In this document: piece by piece, positions 57,097 to 64,000 of the stretch | Position numbering within the stretch: the first letter of the stretch is position 1 | Layout: each line of letters starts with the position of its first letter | DNA from: Streptomyces sp. NBC_01429 | Lineage (GTDB): Bacteria > Actinomycetota > Actinomycetes > Streptomycetales > Streptomycetaceae | Direction: 5' to 3' | Length of the DNA: 64,000 bases | Assembly: GCF_036231945.1 (NCBI RefSeq) | Contig: NZ_CP109599.1 | Location: forward strand, 7,095,501-7,159,500 | The notes under the pieces: model-generated | Told to the model about the DNA's origin: nothing | What the model saw: the letters and a program-made list of their open reading frames with translations, nothing else | Databases searched by the model: none | Program-made: the position numbers and the translations under genes

Positions 57097-58134
57097 GTGA
57101 TCGTCTGGATCAACGGTGCGTTCGGAGCGGGCAAGACGAGTACCGCACGCGAACTGGTCGACCTGCTCCCGAACTGCACTCTGTACGACCCCGAGCTGAC
57201 CGGCGCGGGACTGGAACAACTCGTGCCGCAGAAGCGGCTCGCCGAGGTGAGCGACTTCCAGGACCTGCCGATCTGGCGCCGGCTGGTGGTCGACACCGCG
57301 GCGGCGCTGCTCGCGGAGGTCGGGGGCGTGCTGGTCATCCCGACGACGCTGCTGCGCCAGGAGTACCGCGACGAGATCTTCGGCGGGCTCGCCGCGCGCC
57401 GCATCCCTGTACGGCATGTCCTGCTGGCAACAGATGAAACGATCCTGCTCAAGCGTATCGCGGGCCGCGCCGCCCACGGTGACGACCACGACGCGAACGA
57501 GCGCGTCCGGCAGTGGTGTTACGAGCACATCGAGCCCTACCGCATGGCGCTCGACTGGCTCACCGGCGATGCCCATGTGATCGACAACACCGCCCTCACG
57601 GCCCGTCAGACGGCGGTGTCCCTCGCTGCGGCCGTACAGACCGGCGCGGCCGGTGTCTGCGAGATCGTCCAGACGCCGGAGCCGACGGCCGAGACCGTCG
57701 CCGCGGGCGTGCTGCTCTTCGACGAGCGGGACCGGGTGCTGCTGGTCGACCCCACGTACAAGCCGGGCTGGGAGTTTCCCGGCGGTGTGGTGGAGCGGGG
57801 CGAGGCGCCCGCCCGCGCCGGGATACGCGAGGTCGCCGAGGAGATAGGCATCGAACTCACCGAGGTGCCCGGCCTGCTGGTGGTCGACTGGGAGGCGCCC
57901 CGGCCCCCGGGCTACGGCGGGTTGCGGCTGCTGTTCGACGGCGGTGTGCTGCCCGCCCGGGACGCGGGCCGGCTGCTGCTGCCGGGGCCCGAGCTGCGCG
58001 GCTGGCGCTTCGTGGACGAGGAGGAGGCGGCCGGGCTGCTGCCCCCGGCCCGCTACGCGCGGCTGCGCTGGGCGCTGCGGGCCAGGGAGCGCGGAGTGGT
58101 GCTCAACCTGGAGGAGGGCGTCCCGGTCGGCTGA
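57097..58134 (+). CDS. TmrB-like ATP-binding domain fused to a Nudix hydrolase
   Basis: A 345-residue two-domain protein. Residues 1-180 match TmrB-type P-loop proteins, named after tunicamycin resistance: WINGAFGAGKTST with Walker A at 7-14, LYDPELTGAGLEQLVP and later HVLLATDETILLKRI. Residues about 195-345 form a Nudix domain with an intact box from residue 230 (GVVERGE, REVAEEIGI), which hydrolyses nucleoside diphosphates linked to another group. The GTG at 57097 follows GGGGGA. A UDP-sugar-type target would suit both halves, but that is inference. Confidence 0.85.
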   Translation: MIVWINGAFGAGKTSTARELVDLLPNCTLYDPELTGAGLEQLVPQKRLAEVSDFQDLPIWRRLVVDTAAALLAEVGGVLVIPTTLLRQEYRDEIFGGLAARRIPVRHVLLATDETILLKRIAGRAAHGDDHDANERVRQWCYEHIEPYRMALDWLTGDAHVIDNTALTARQTAVSLAAAVQTGAAGVCEIVQTPEPTAETVAAGVLLFDERDRVLLVDPTYKPGWEFPGGVVERGEAPARAGIREVAEEIGIELTEVPGLLVVDWEAPRPPGYGGLRLLFDGGVLPARDAGRLLLPGPELRGWRFVDEEEAAGLLPPARYARLRWALRARERGVVLNLEEGVPVG

Positions 58135-58205
58135 CGCCGCTGCGTACGGGCGCGCTACGGGTCCGGCACGGGGCCCTGAGCGGCCCTGAGCGGCCCCGGG
58201 CCGTA

Positions 58206-58249
58206 CGGCCCCGCCCGGCACCGGGGCGTTCCCGTGCCGGGCGGGGCCG
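58206..58249. terminator. 16-bp bidirectional terminator
   Basis: Arms 58206-58221 and 58234-58249 are perfectly complementary around a 12-nt loop, between the convergent TmrB-Nudix and M20 dipeptidase genes. A 10-bp tandem repeat (GGCCCTGAGC, 58172-58191) precedes it. Confidence 0.8.
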
Positions 58250-58261
58250 CGCCGCGCGCCG

Positions 58262-59626
58262 TCAGGCCCGCTTGGACCGCGCGTAGTTGGCCAGGAAGTG
58301 GGCCTCGGCCACGGAGAGCAGCTCCAGCTCCCGAGGTGACACGCTCTCGTTCACCGCGTGGATCTGCGCCTCCGGCTCGCTCAGCCCGATCAGCAGGATC
58401 TCGGCGGCCGGGTACAGCTCGGCCAGTGTGTTGCAGAGCGGGATGGATCCGCCCATACCGGAGGACTGCATCTCCTGGCCCGGGTACGCCACCCGCATCG
58501 CGTCGGCCATCGCCGTGTACGCCGGGCTGGACGTGTCGGCGCGGAACGCCTGGCCCTGGCCCACCTGTTCCACCGCGACCCGCGCGCCCCACGGCGTGTG
58601 CTTCTCGATGTGCGTGGTCAGCAGCCGCGTCGCCTCGGTGGCGTCCTGGCCCGGCGGCACCCGCAGGCTCACCGTCGCCCGCGCGCTCGCCTGCACGGAC
58701 GGCGTGGCACCCACGACCGGCGGGCAGTCGATGCCCAGCACGGTCACGGCGGGGCGGGCCCAGACCCGGTCGGCGACCGAGCCGTGACCGATCAGCCCGA
58801 CGCCGTCGAGCACCTTCGCGTCCTTGCGGAAGTCGGCCTCCGGGTAGTCGAGTCCGTCCCAGTCGCCCTCGGCGGCCAGCCCGTCCACCGTCGTGGAGCC
58901 GTCCTCGGCGCGCAGCGAGTCGAGGATCCGGATGAGGGCGGCGAGCGCGTCGGGCGCGGCCCCGCCGAACTGGCCCGAGTGCAGGTTGCCTTCGAGCGTG
59001 TCGACGGAGACCCTGACCATGGTCATTCCGCGCAGCGTCGCCGTGACCGTGGGCAGCCCGGTCCGGAAGTTGCCGGTGTCGCCGATCACGACCGCGTCGG
59101 CGGCCAGCAGCTCCGGGTGCGCCTCGGCGTAGCGCTCCAGGCCGCCGGTGCCCTGCTCCTCGGAGCCCTCGACGATGACCTTGACGCTCACCGGCACCCC
59201 GCCGTTCGCCTTGAGGGCGCGCAGGGCCAGCAGATGCATCAGGAAGCCGCCCTTGCAGTCGGCCGCCCCGCGCCCGTACCAGCGTCCCCCGCGCTCCGTC
59301 AGCTCGAACGGCGGGCTCAGCCAGGCGTCCTCGTCCAGCGGCGGCTGTACGTCGTAGTGTGCGTACAGGAGCACCGTCGGCGCGCCCTCGGGGCCCGCCA
59401 GCAGCCCGTACACGGACTGCGTCCCGTCGGGGGTGTCGAGGACGGCGACGTCCTGGAACCCCTCGGCCCGCAGCGCGTCGGCCACCCAGCCGGCCGCGGC
59501 CTCGCACTCGCTCCGGGGGAACACCGCGACGTCCGCCACCGAACGGAAGGCCACCAGCTCCGCCAGCTCCGTGCGGGCGCGGGGCATCAGGGAGGCTACG
59601 GTCTCGGCGATCGGATTCGCGGTCAT
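58262..59626 (-). CDS. M20-family dipeptidase
   Basis: A 454-residue di-zinc peptidase of the M20 dipeptidase subgroup (carnosinase/CPG2-like). Motifs are in order: LLYAHYDVQPPLDEDAW, YGRGAADCKGG, VIVEGSEEQGTGGL, VIGDTGNF and a C-terminal GMGGSIPLCNTL. The ATG at 59626 has GGAG at the right distance; a GTG at 59632 is less likely. It is divergent from the reductase gene at 59776 and probably acts in peptide use. Confidence 0.9.
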   Translation of the reverse strand: MTANPIAETVASLMPRARTELAELVAFRSVADVAVFPRSECEAAAGWVADALRAEGFQDVAVLDTPDGTQSVYGLLAGPEGAPTVLLYAHYDVQPPLDEDAWLSPPFELTERGGRWYGRGAADCKGGFLMHLLALRALKANGGVPVSVKVIVEGSEEQGTGGLERYAEAHPELLAADAVVIGDTGNFRTGLPTVTATLRGMTMVRVSVDTLEGNLHSGQFGGAAPDALAALIRILDSLRAEDGSTTVDGLAAEGDWDGLDYPEADFRKDAKVLDGVGLIGHGSVADRVWARPAVTVLGIDCPPVVGATPSVQASARATVSLRVPPGQDATEATRLLTTHIEKHTPWGARVAVEQVGQGQAFRADTSSPAYTAMADAMRVAYPGQEMQSSGMGGSIPLCNTLAELYPAAEILLIGLSEPEAQIHAVNESVSPRELELLSVAEAHFLANYARSKRA

Positions 59627-59775
59627 GGGCACGCTCCAGGTGGGTACGACGTTGTTTCAGTCAGGTGTACGTCGAAGGCAGTGTCGATCCTCCCACAGCC
59701 GGTGTGTGGCGCCAGCGCCGTAGGATGCCGTTCGACAGCAGGGGCCACCGGTCGGATCAGGAGCAGAAGCACATC

Positions 59776-61086
59776 GTGAGCAGCGAGAACGCAGACGCCG
59801 GAAGCGTGCACGACGAGCCGGTGTGGGATGTCGTCGTGGTCGGCGCAGGGCCGGCGGGAGCCTCCGCGGCATACGCGGCGGCGGTCGCGGGCCGTCAGGT
59901 GCTGCTGCTGGAGAAAGCCGAGTTGCCCCGCTACAAGACCTGCGGGGGCGGAATCATCGGTCCTACGCGCGACTCGCTGCCCCCGGGCTTCGAGCTGCCG
60001 CTGAAGGAGCGGGTGCACGCGGTGACCTTCTCGCTGAACGGGAAGCTCGCCCGCACCCGCCGCTCCAAGCGCATGCTCTTCGGACTCGTCAACCGCCCGG
60101 AGTTCGACGCGAGTCTGGTGGAGCACGCGCAGAAGGCCGGGGCCGTGCTCCGTACCGGCGCGACCGTCTCCCGCGTGGAGCAGCACGGTCCCGCCGTGCC
60201 CGACCGCCGTACGGTCGCCGTCGTCCTCTCGGACGGCGAGACGGTGCTGGCGCGGTCCGTGGTCGGCGCGGACGGCAGCGCCAGCCGGATAGGCGGCCAT
60301 GTCGGCGTGAAGATGGAACAGGTCGATCTGGGGCTGGAGCTGGAGATCCCGGTCCCGGAGACGGTCGCTGAGGACTGGGCGGGCCGCGTGCTCATCGACT
60401 GGGGGCCGCTGCCGGGCAGTTACGGCTGGGTGTTCCCCAAGGGGGACACGCTCACGGTCGGGGTGATCTCGGCGCGGGGCGAGGGCTCGGCGACCAAGCG
60501 CTATCTGGAGGACTTCGTCGCGCGGCTCGGGCTCGCCGGGTTCGAGCCTTCGGTGTCGTCCGGGCATCTGACCCGGTGCCGCAGCGACGACTCGCCGCTG
60601 TCGCGCGGCCGGGTGTTGGTGTGCGGGGACGCGGCGGGGCTGCTGGAGCCGTGGACCAGGGAGGGGATCTCCTTCGCCCTGCGCTCCGGCCGGCTCGCGG
60701 GGGAGTGGGCGGTACGGATCTCGGAGTCGCACGACGCCGTGGACGCCCGCCGCCAGGCGCTGAACTACGCGTTCGCCGTCAAGGCGGGGCTCGGTGTGGA
60801 GATGGGCGTCGGACGGCGGATGCTCTCGATCTTCGCGCGCCGCCCGGGGGTCGTGCACGCGGCGATCACGGGCCTGCGGCCCGCCTGGAACGCCTTCGCG
60901 GACATCACCCGCGGCTCGACCACGCTGGCCGGCATCGTACGGACCCATCCGGTGGCCCGGCGCGCGCTGGACGTGCTGGACCGCAAGCAGGCGGCGGCGG
61001 AGAAGGACGGCGGCACCGGCTCGCCCGACGCGCCCGCGGGCGCGGGCCCCGACGCCGGTGTGCCGGAGACGGGCGCCCGGGGCTGA
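59776..61086 (+). CDS. Geranylgeranyl-reductase-family flavoprotein
   Basis: A 436-residue FAD enzyme of the geranylgeranyl reductase group, which saturates isoprenoid double bonds (for example in menaquinone or carotenoid-like chains). It has the FAD motif VVGAGPAGASAAYAAA, the conserved YKTCGGGI, the second FAD motif VLVCGDAAGLLEPWTREGIS and a C-terminal tail rich in Gly, Asp and Pro. GTG 59776 is chosen; an AGGAG lies about 10 nt upstream. No terpenoid cluster is visible here. Menaquinone reduction is a reasonable guess. Confidence 0.8.
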   Translation: MSSENADAGSVHDEPVWDVVVVGAGPAGASAAYAAAVAGRQVLLLEKAELPRYKTCGGGIIGPTRDSLPPGFELPLKERVHAVTFSLNGKLARTRRSKRMLFGLVNRPEFDASLVEHAQKAGAVLRTGATVSRVEQHGPAVPDRRTVAVVLSDGETVLARSVVGADGSASRIGGHVGVKMEQVDLGLELEIPVPETVAEDWAGRVLIDWGPLPGSYGWVFPKGDTLTVGVISARGEGSATKRYLEDFVARLGLAGFEPSVSSGHLTRCRSDDSPLSRGRVLVCGDAAGLLEPWTREGISFALRSGRLAGEWAVRISESHDAVDARRQALNYAFAVKAGLGVEMGVGRRMLSIFARRPGVVHAAITGLRPAWNAFADITRGSTTLAGIVRTHPVARRALDVLDRKQAAAEKDGGTGSPDAPAGAGPDAGVPETGARG

Positions 61087-61140
61087 GCGGCTTCCGGGAC
61101 CGACCCGCGGTCCCGGCTTCCCGTCCCCGGCTCTCCCGTC

Positions 61141-61443
61141 GCCCACGGGCTGTCGACGGACGACGAGGTGTTCCCGCTCGCCCGGATCACGGAGGAGCGC
61201 GACCGGGGCGTCGGCACGGCCCTTACCGTCCCGGTCGACGCCACGCTCATCCGTGTGCTGCTCCTCCCGGTCTCCGTGCGGCCGGCCGGACGCGCCAACC
61301 GGTGGGCACCGAAGCCGCCGCGCACCCCGCACGCGCGCTTCGGGCCGAGCGTGACGCCCGGCGCGCCGGGCGGTCCGTACTCCGCGGGGAGTACGAGTGA
61401 TCACCACGTCCGGCTGACGCCCGGAGCGCCACCGCCGGTCTAG
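61141..61443 (+). pseudogene. MMPL-family transporter relic
   Basis: A short frame reads AHGLSTDDEVFPLARITEER and then VPVDATLIRVLLLPVSVRP. Both are recognisable pieces of the C-terminal half of MMPL/RND exporters (normally FGLSxDYEVFLLxRIREEY and, later, VLVDATVVRxxLVPA). They are joined directly, so the membrane helices between them and everything upstream have been lost. It sits just before the broken two-component genes; MMPL exporters are often encoded beside such regulators, so the locus was probably once a regulated efflux unit. Confidence 0.65.
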
Positions 61444-61453
61444 CGTGACGGGT

Positions 61454-62061
61454 ATGGAACACCGGCACACGCGTCGGCGCCGCGGCGCTCCCCCGTGGGG
61501 AGGGGGCCGCGCGCGCCGCTTCCACCGGCCGTACTGGGCCCGCGGCGGCGACCCGGCGCCGACGGGGCCGGCCTGGCGGTCCTCCCTCTTCCTGGCCCTT
61601 TTTGTCCTGGTGGGGACCACCTTCATCGCGCGCACCCAGCCCGACCGGATGCCGCTGGACCTGTACGCACGGCTGCTCCTCCTCGCGGGCCCCGCCCTGC
61701 TGCTGTTCCGCCACCGCCACCCCGTGGTCTGCGTCTTCGCCGTCCAGGCCACCGTGCTCGCCTACTTCGCCCGGGGCTATCCGTACGGGCCGGTCCTCCT
61801 GACCGCCGCCGTCGCTGTCTTCCACGCGATCGTCGCGGGCCACCGGCGCGCCGCCCGGTGGGCCGTCGGCGCGCTCTGGGCGGGCCATCTGCTCATCTCG
61901 CACTGGCTCTTCCGCTGGCTGCCGCCCCCGCACGACCGGGCCGCGCCGTGGGGACAGGAACTGGTCGGCACGGCGTTCGTGGTGGCGCTCTGCGCCGCCT
62001 CGGAACTCGCCCGGGTGCGCCGCGAGCAGTGGGCCCGGGAAGCCGCCGAGCGCGCGGCGGC
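61454..62061 (+). pseudogene. Sensor histidine kinase, N-terminal fragment
   Basis: The start (ATG 61454, 7 nt after TAGCGT) opens a basic N-terminus and about five membrane helices (about residues 40-185), as in NarL-partner kinases with a DUF5134-like or 7TM-type sensor. It ends in the linker helix ARVRREQWAREAAERAAAR, where the dimerisation and ATP domains should begin. Instead the sequence passes directly into the receiver domain of a response regulator in another frame. The kinase therefore lacks its phosphorylated His and catalytic domain. Confidence 0.7.
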
Positions 62062-62819
62062 GAGGAAGCGGTGCGCGGGGTGCGCGAACTGAGCCCGGAC
62101 GTGGTGCTGATGGACATCCGGATGCCCCGGCTCGACGGGCTGGCGGCCACCCGCCGCATCACCGAGGGCACCGGGCTCGATCCGGTGAAGGTGGTCATGC
62201 TGACGACCTTCGCACTCGACGAGTACGTCTTCGAGGCGATCCGCTCCGGAGCCTCGGGGTTTCTGGTCAAGGACACCGAGCCCGAGGAGCTGCTGCGGGC
62301 CGTCAGGGCGGTGGTGGCGGGCGACGCGCTGTTGTCGCCCGGGGTCACGCGCCGGTTCATCGCCGAGTTCGCGTCTAGGGGCTCTCGTTTGGATCATGCC
62401 GGGCTCGCGAGCCCTGGCACCGCGCCTCGCCGCGTTGTCGTCAGTCATCCCCAAGGTCTCGGCTTCGCTCGACCAGGGGAGACCCCATCCGCTCCGCGTG
62501 GGCTCCCTCCTCCGCCTTGCGATCCACGGCACCAGACCCCGCTCCCTCATCCGGCCTGATCCAAACGAAAGGCCCTAGCTCCAAGGAGCCGACGGAGCTG
62601 CGGGAGCTGGCCGGGCTCACCGAACGGGAGCGCGAGGTGATGGCCCTCGTCGGAATCGGCCTGTCCAACGACGAGATCGACCGCCGGCTGGTGGTCAGCC
62701 CGCTCACCGCCAAGACGCACGTCAGCCGGACGATGGTGAAGCTGGGCGCCCGCGACCGCGCCCAACTGGTCGTCCTCGCCTACGAGTCCGGGCTGGTGAG
62801 ACCGGGCTGGCTGGGCTGA
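62062..62819 (+). pseudogene. NarL/FixJ-type response regulator, truncated and interrupted by a MITE
   Basis: The receiver domain begins mid-way at GEEAVRGVRELSPDVVLMDI (first 30 or so residues, including the acidic pair, missing), with the phosphoacceptor Asp in LMDIRMP and Lys in FLVKD. It runs to 62377, is broken by a 198-bp MITE, and resumes at 62578 with a LuxR-type HTH (LTEREREVMALVGIGLSNDEI, residues KTHVSRTMVKLGARDR). Removing 200 bp (MITE plus one TA) rejoins the frame: EFASSSKEPTEL. The gene was thus damaged twice. Confidence 0.85.
62378..62575. mobile_element. MITE, 198 bp, flanked by a TA target duplication
   Basis: The 25-bp ends (62378-62402 and 62551-62575) are inverted repeats matching at 22 of 25 positions; both contain TCGTTTGGATCA. 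TA flanks each side (62376-62377 and 62576-62577), as for IS630/Tc1-type elements. No transposase is encoded. The ends resemble those of Streptomyces insertion sequences, so a resident full-length element probably moved it. Confidence 0.85.
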
Positions 62820-63043
62820 CCGCCACCGCCGCGGAAGCGCCACAGCACATGCACGACCCGCGCCGGGAAGACGAGCCCCGCGACGGCGCCACCGCCGGTC
62901 AGCAGCGCGGCCGGCAGCTCGAAGACGTACGTGGGAACCGCGACGGCGGCGAACACCAGCCCCGCCGCCAGGACTCCGGTTAGCAGCGCGAAGCCGATCT
63001 CGACCGTGATGGCGTCCCGCTCGGCGTCGCTCCGTGTCCCCAT
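62780..63043 (-). CDS. DUF6332 small membrane protein
   Basis: An 87-residue protein with two hydrophobic helices and the family's N-terminal RSDAERDAITVEIGFAL, then VVHVLWRFRGG near the end. It matches DUF6332 of Streptomyces (function unknown). ATG 63043 is chosen; earlier TTG/ATG codons (63079 onward) add residues without family support. Its 3' end overlaps the end of the broken response regulator by 40 bp. Confidence 0.7.
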   Translation of the reverse strand: MGTRSDAERDAITVEIGFALLTGVLAAGLVFAAVAVPTYVFELPAALLTGGGAVAGLVFPARVVHVLWRFRGGGGQPSQPGLTSPDS

Positions 63044-63085
63044 GCGGACGAGTCTGGCCGAGGCCATGAGCCGCGGCAAGTCGCC

Positions 63086-63400
63086 TTACGACATGACGGC
63101 GGCCGAGGTGTCCCGCCAGAGCCGGGCGAGATCCGGGTCGCCTGTCAGGGCGACGGAGTCGAGCGGCAGCCGGTTCCAGAGAGTCAGCTGGAGCGTCCCG
63201 GCGGGTCCGCTCAACTCGCAGTCGGCGGTGACGGCTTCGCCGTCCCGTACGGACCGGGCGTGAGCGGTGCGCGGGGGCTCCCGGGAGATCCGCACGGTCC
63301 ACACGTTGTCCGTGTCGGTGGCCCGTACCCGCAGCACTCGCGGCACCTCGGACCTGACCCGGCTGCGGCGTCCGGCCTCATCGCGCTCTACCGCTGATAC
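63086..63400 (-). pseudogene. MDMPI-type (mycothiol-dependent isomerase) C-terminal fragment
   Basis: About 100 codons read like the C-terminal domain of maleylpyruvate-isomerase-family proteins: PRVLRVRATDTDNVWTVRIS, ADCELSGPAGTLQLTLWNRLP and VALTGDPDLARLWR. The N-terminal DinB-like catalytic half is absent: upstream the frame runs into a long hairpin (63405-63446). A GTG at 63346 could start an 86-residue product, but without a ribosome-binding site. Confidence 0.6.
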
Positions 63401-63404
63401 ACCA

Positions 63405-63446
63405 CGCCCCTCCGTCCAGCCCTTTGAGGGGCTGGACGGAGGGGCG
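63405..63446. terminator. 18-bp stem-loop terminator
   Basis: Arms 63405-63422 and 63429-63446 are perfectly complementary around TTTGAG. It lies 33 bp after the stop of the XRE-type regulator gene that enters from the right. Confidence 0.8.
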
Positions 63447-63478
63447 CACTTTCGTGTTCCGGCTGCTGCCGGCGCTGT

Positions 63479-64000
63479 TCACGCACTCATAGAGAGTTCC
63501 CGTCGCGCGTGCTTGACGAACTCGGTGACGCGAGTTTCGGCACCCCAGGGGGCGAGCGCGGTGGTGAAGTCGCGTACGTAGTCACGGGCCCGGCTGGATT
63601 CGACGTTGGCGAGGATACTCACGGCCTGGTGGCCCAGGTGAAGGCCCTGGTCGAGGTCTCGGTTCTGGAGATGCACCGTGCCGACCACGGCGTAGCGAAG
63701 TCCCACGGACCTGGTGAACGTTCCTGCGGACATGGCGGCTGCCTGGGAGTGCCATTTGAGGGCGACGTGGGGGATGCGCAGGTCGCGGTAGATCTCGGCA
63801 GCGTCGGCGCTCATGCGGGCATGGGTGAAGTAGCCGATCCACTCCGGCTCGTCCGCTCCCTTGCGGGCCCGATCGAGTAGGGCTTCGGACGTCGCGAGGG
63901 CGGAGGCCGCGCTGCGCGGGTCGCCGGCCTTGCCGTGGGCTCGTGCCTCAATGAGTTTGGTGAACGCGAGAACGCGCGGGGCCGCGACCCGCTTGCCTCG
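63479..64000 (-). CDS. Transcriptional regulator C-terminal (TPR-like) region, partial
   Basis: The C-terminal 173 residues of a leftward gene whose start lies beyond the right edge. The helical repeats (FTKLIEARAHGKAGDPRSAA, ADEPEWIGYFTHARMSADAA, ALKWHSQAAAM, RSVGLRYAVVGTVHLQNRDL) are the TPR-like tail of the large Streptomyces family of XRE/helix-turn-helix regulators. The DNA-binding part is not visible, so the assignment rests on the tail. It ends at a strong terminator (63405-63446). Confidence 0.75.
   Translation of the reverse strand, partial: RGKRVAAPRVLAFTKLIEARAHGKAGDPRSAASALATSEALLDRARKGADEPEWIGYFTHARMSADAAEIYRDLRIPHVALKWHSQAAAMSAGTFTRSVGLRYAVVGTVHLQNRDLDQGLHLGHQAVSILANVESSRARDYVRDFTTALAPWGAETRVTEFVKHARRELSMSA

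Noticed and set aside
62378-62575. Small gene inside the 198-bp element
   Set aside because: No frame with a start, family motif or transposase residues; the stretch is fully explained by the terminal repeats of a non-autonomous element.
1-64000. tRNA, rRNA, CRISPR arrays and prophage genes
   Set aside because: No CCA-ended cloverleaf, rRNA-like segment, regular repeat-spacer array, integrase or phage structural gene was found on reading both strands.

Overview
The window looks like a Streptomyces chromosome: very high G+C with G/C-rich third codon positions, many GTG starts, and Streptomyces-type families (MbtH, DUF305 beside an LVIVD-repeat protein, DUF5134 beside an M56 peptidase, DUF6332, an LAXTG cell-wall protein). 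No rRNA, tRNA, CRISPR array or complete insertion sequence was seen. Coordinates and starts come from reading the sequence; family names come from motif recognition, with no database search.

Layout. 0-2 kb: the 5' end of a nonribosomal peptide synthetase (condensation domain, TTG start) and its MbtH partner, both leftward. 2-13.7 kb: mostly housekeeping and accessory genes (FAD reductase, Lrp/AsnC regulator, YjbR protein, a hydrolase relic, a sortase substrate, an FUSC transporter, a lactonase, a CbiX-like protein, an N-acetylglucosamine-kinase-type kinase, uracil-DNA glycosylase, an OYE-type flavoenzyme). 13.9-23.6 kb: a tightly packed rightward set of ten genes joining a polar-amino-acid ABC importer, a GntR/FCD regulator, an aminotransferase, an enolase-superfamily enzyme, an M20 amidohydrolase, a nitrilase-superfamily amidase, a creatinase-like M24 hydrolase and a RidA protein. 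This looks like a complete uptake and breakdown pathway for an unidentified nitrogenous compound, and it is the best candidate here for an undescribed system.

23.7-36 kb: ArsR and TetR regulators, DUF305 and LVIVD proteins, then an envelope-directed group (ChW-repeat membrane protein, two lipoproteins, a secreted golvesin-like protein, a receptor Ser/Thr kinase, a DivIVA/Scy-like coiled-coil protein). 36-43.6 kb: AraC regulator, TauE exporter, HAD and PAP2 phosphatases, M56/DUF5134 pair, ThuA/Gfo-Idh pair, GNAT, GDPD. 43.8-47.8 kb: a DUF6421-SDR-threonine aldolase operon with an operator-like dyad in front, a 24-bp-arm palindrome behind it, and a transglutaminase-like gene. 47.9-61 kb: acyltransferase, DUF4395/thioredoxin pair, flavin reductase, etfBA, an HpcH/HpaI-like gene, a LacI/ROK sugar pair, a TmrB-Nudix fusion, an M20 dipeptidase and a geranylgeranyl-reductase-like flavoprotein.

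61.1-63.4 kb is a patch of gene decay: an MMPL transporter relic, a histidine kinase fused by deletion to a response regulator, a 198-bp MITE inserted at a TA in that regulator (removing it restores the frame exactly), and a C-terminal fragment of a mycothiol-dependent isomerase-like protein. The window ends inside an XRE/TPR-type regulator. Two regional themes recur: many probable leaderless starts (TAnnnT 6-8 nt before the start codon) and many strong stem-loop terminators between convergent genes.
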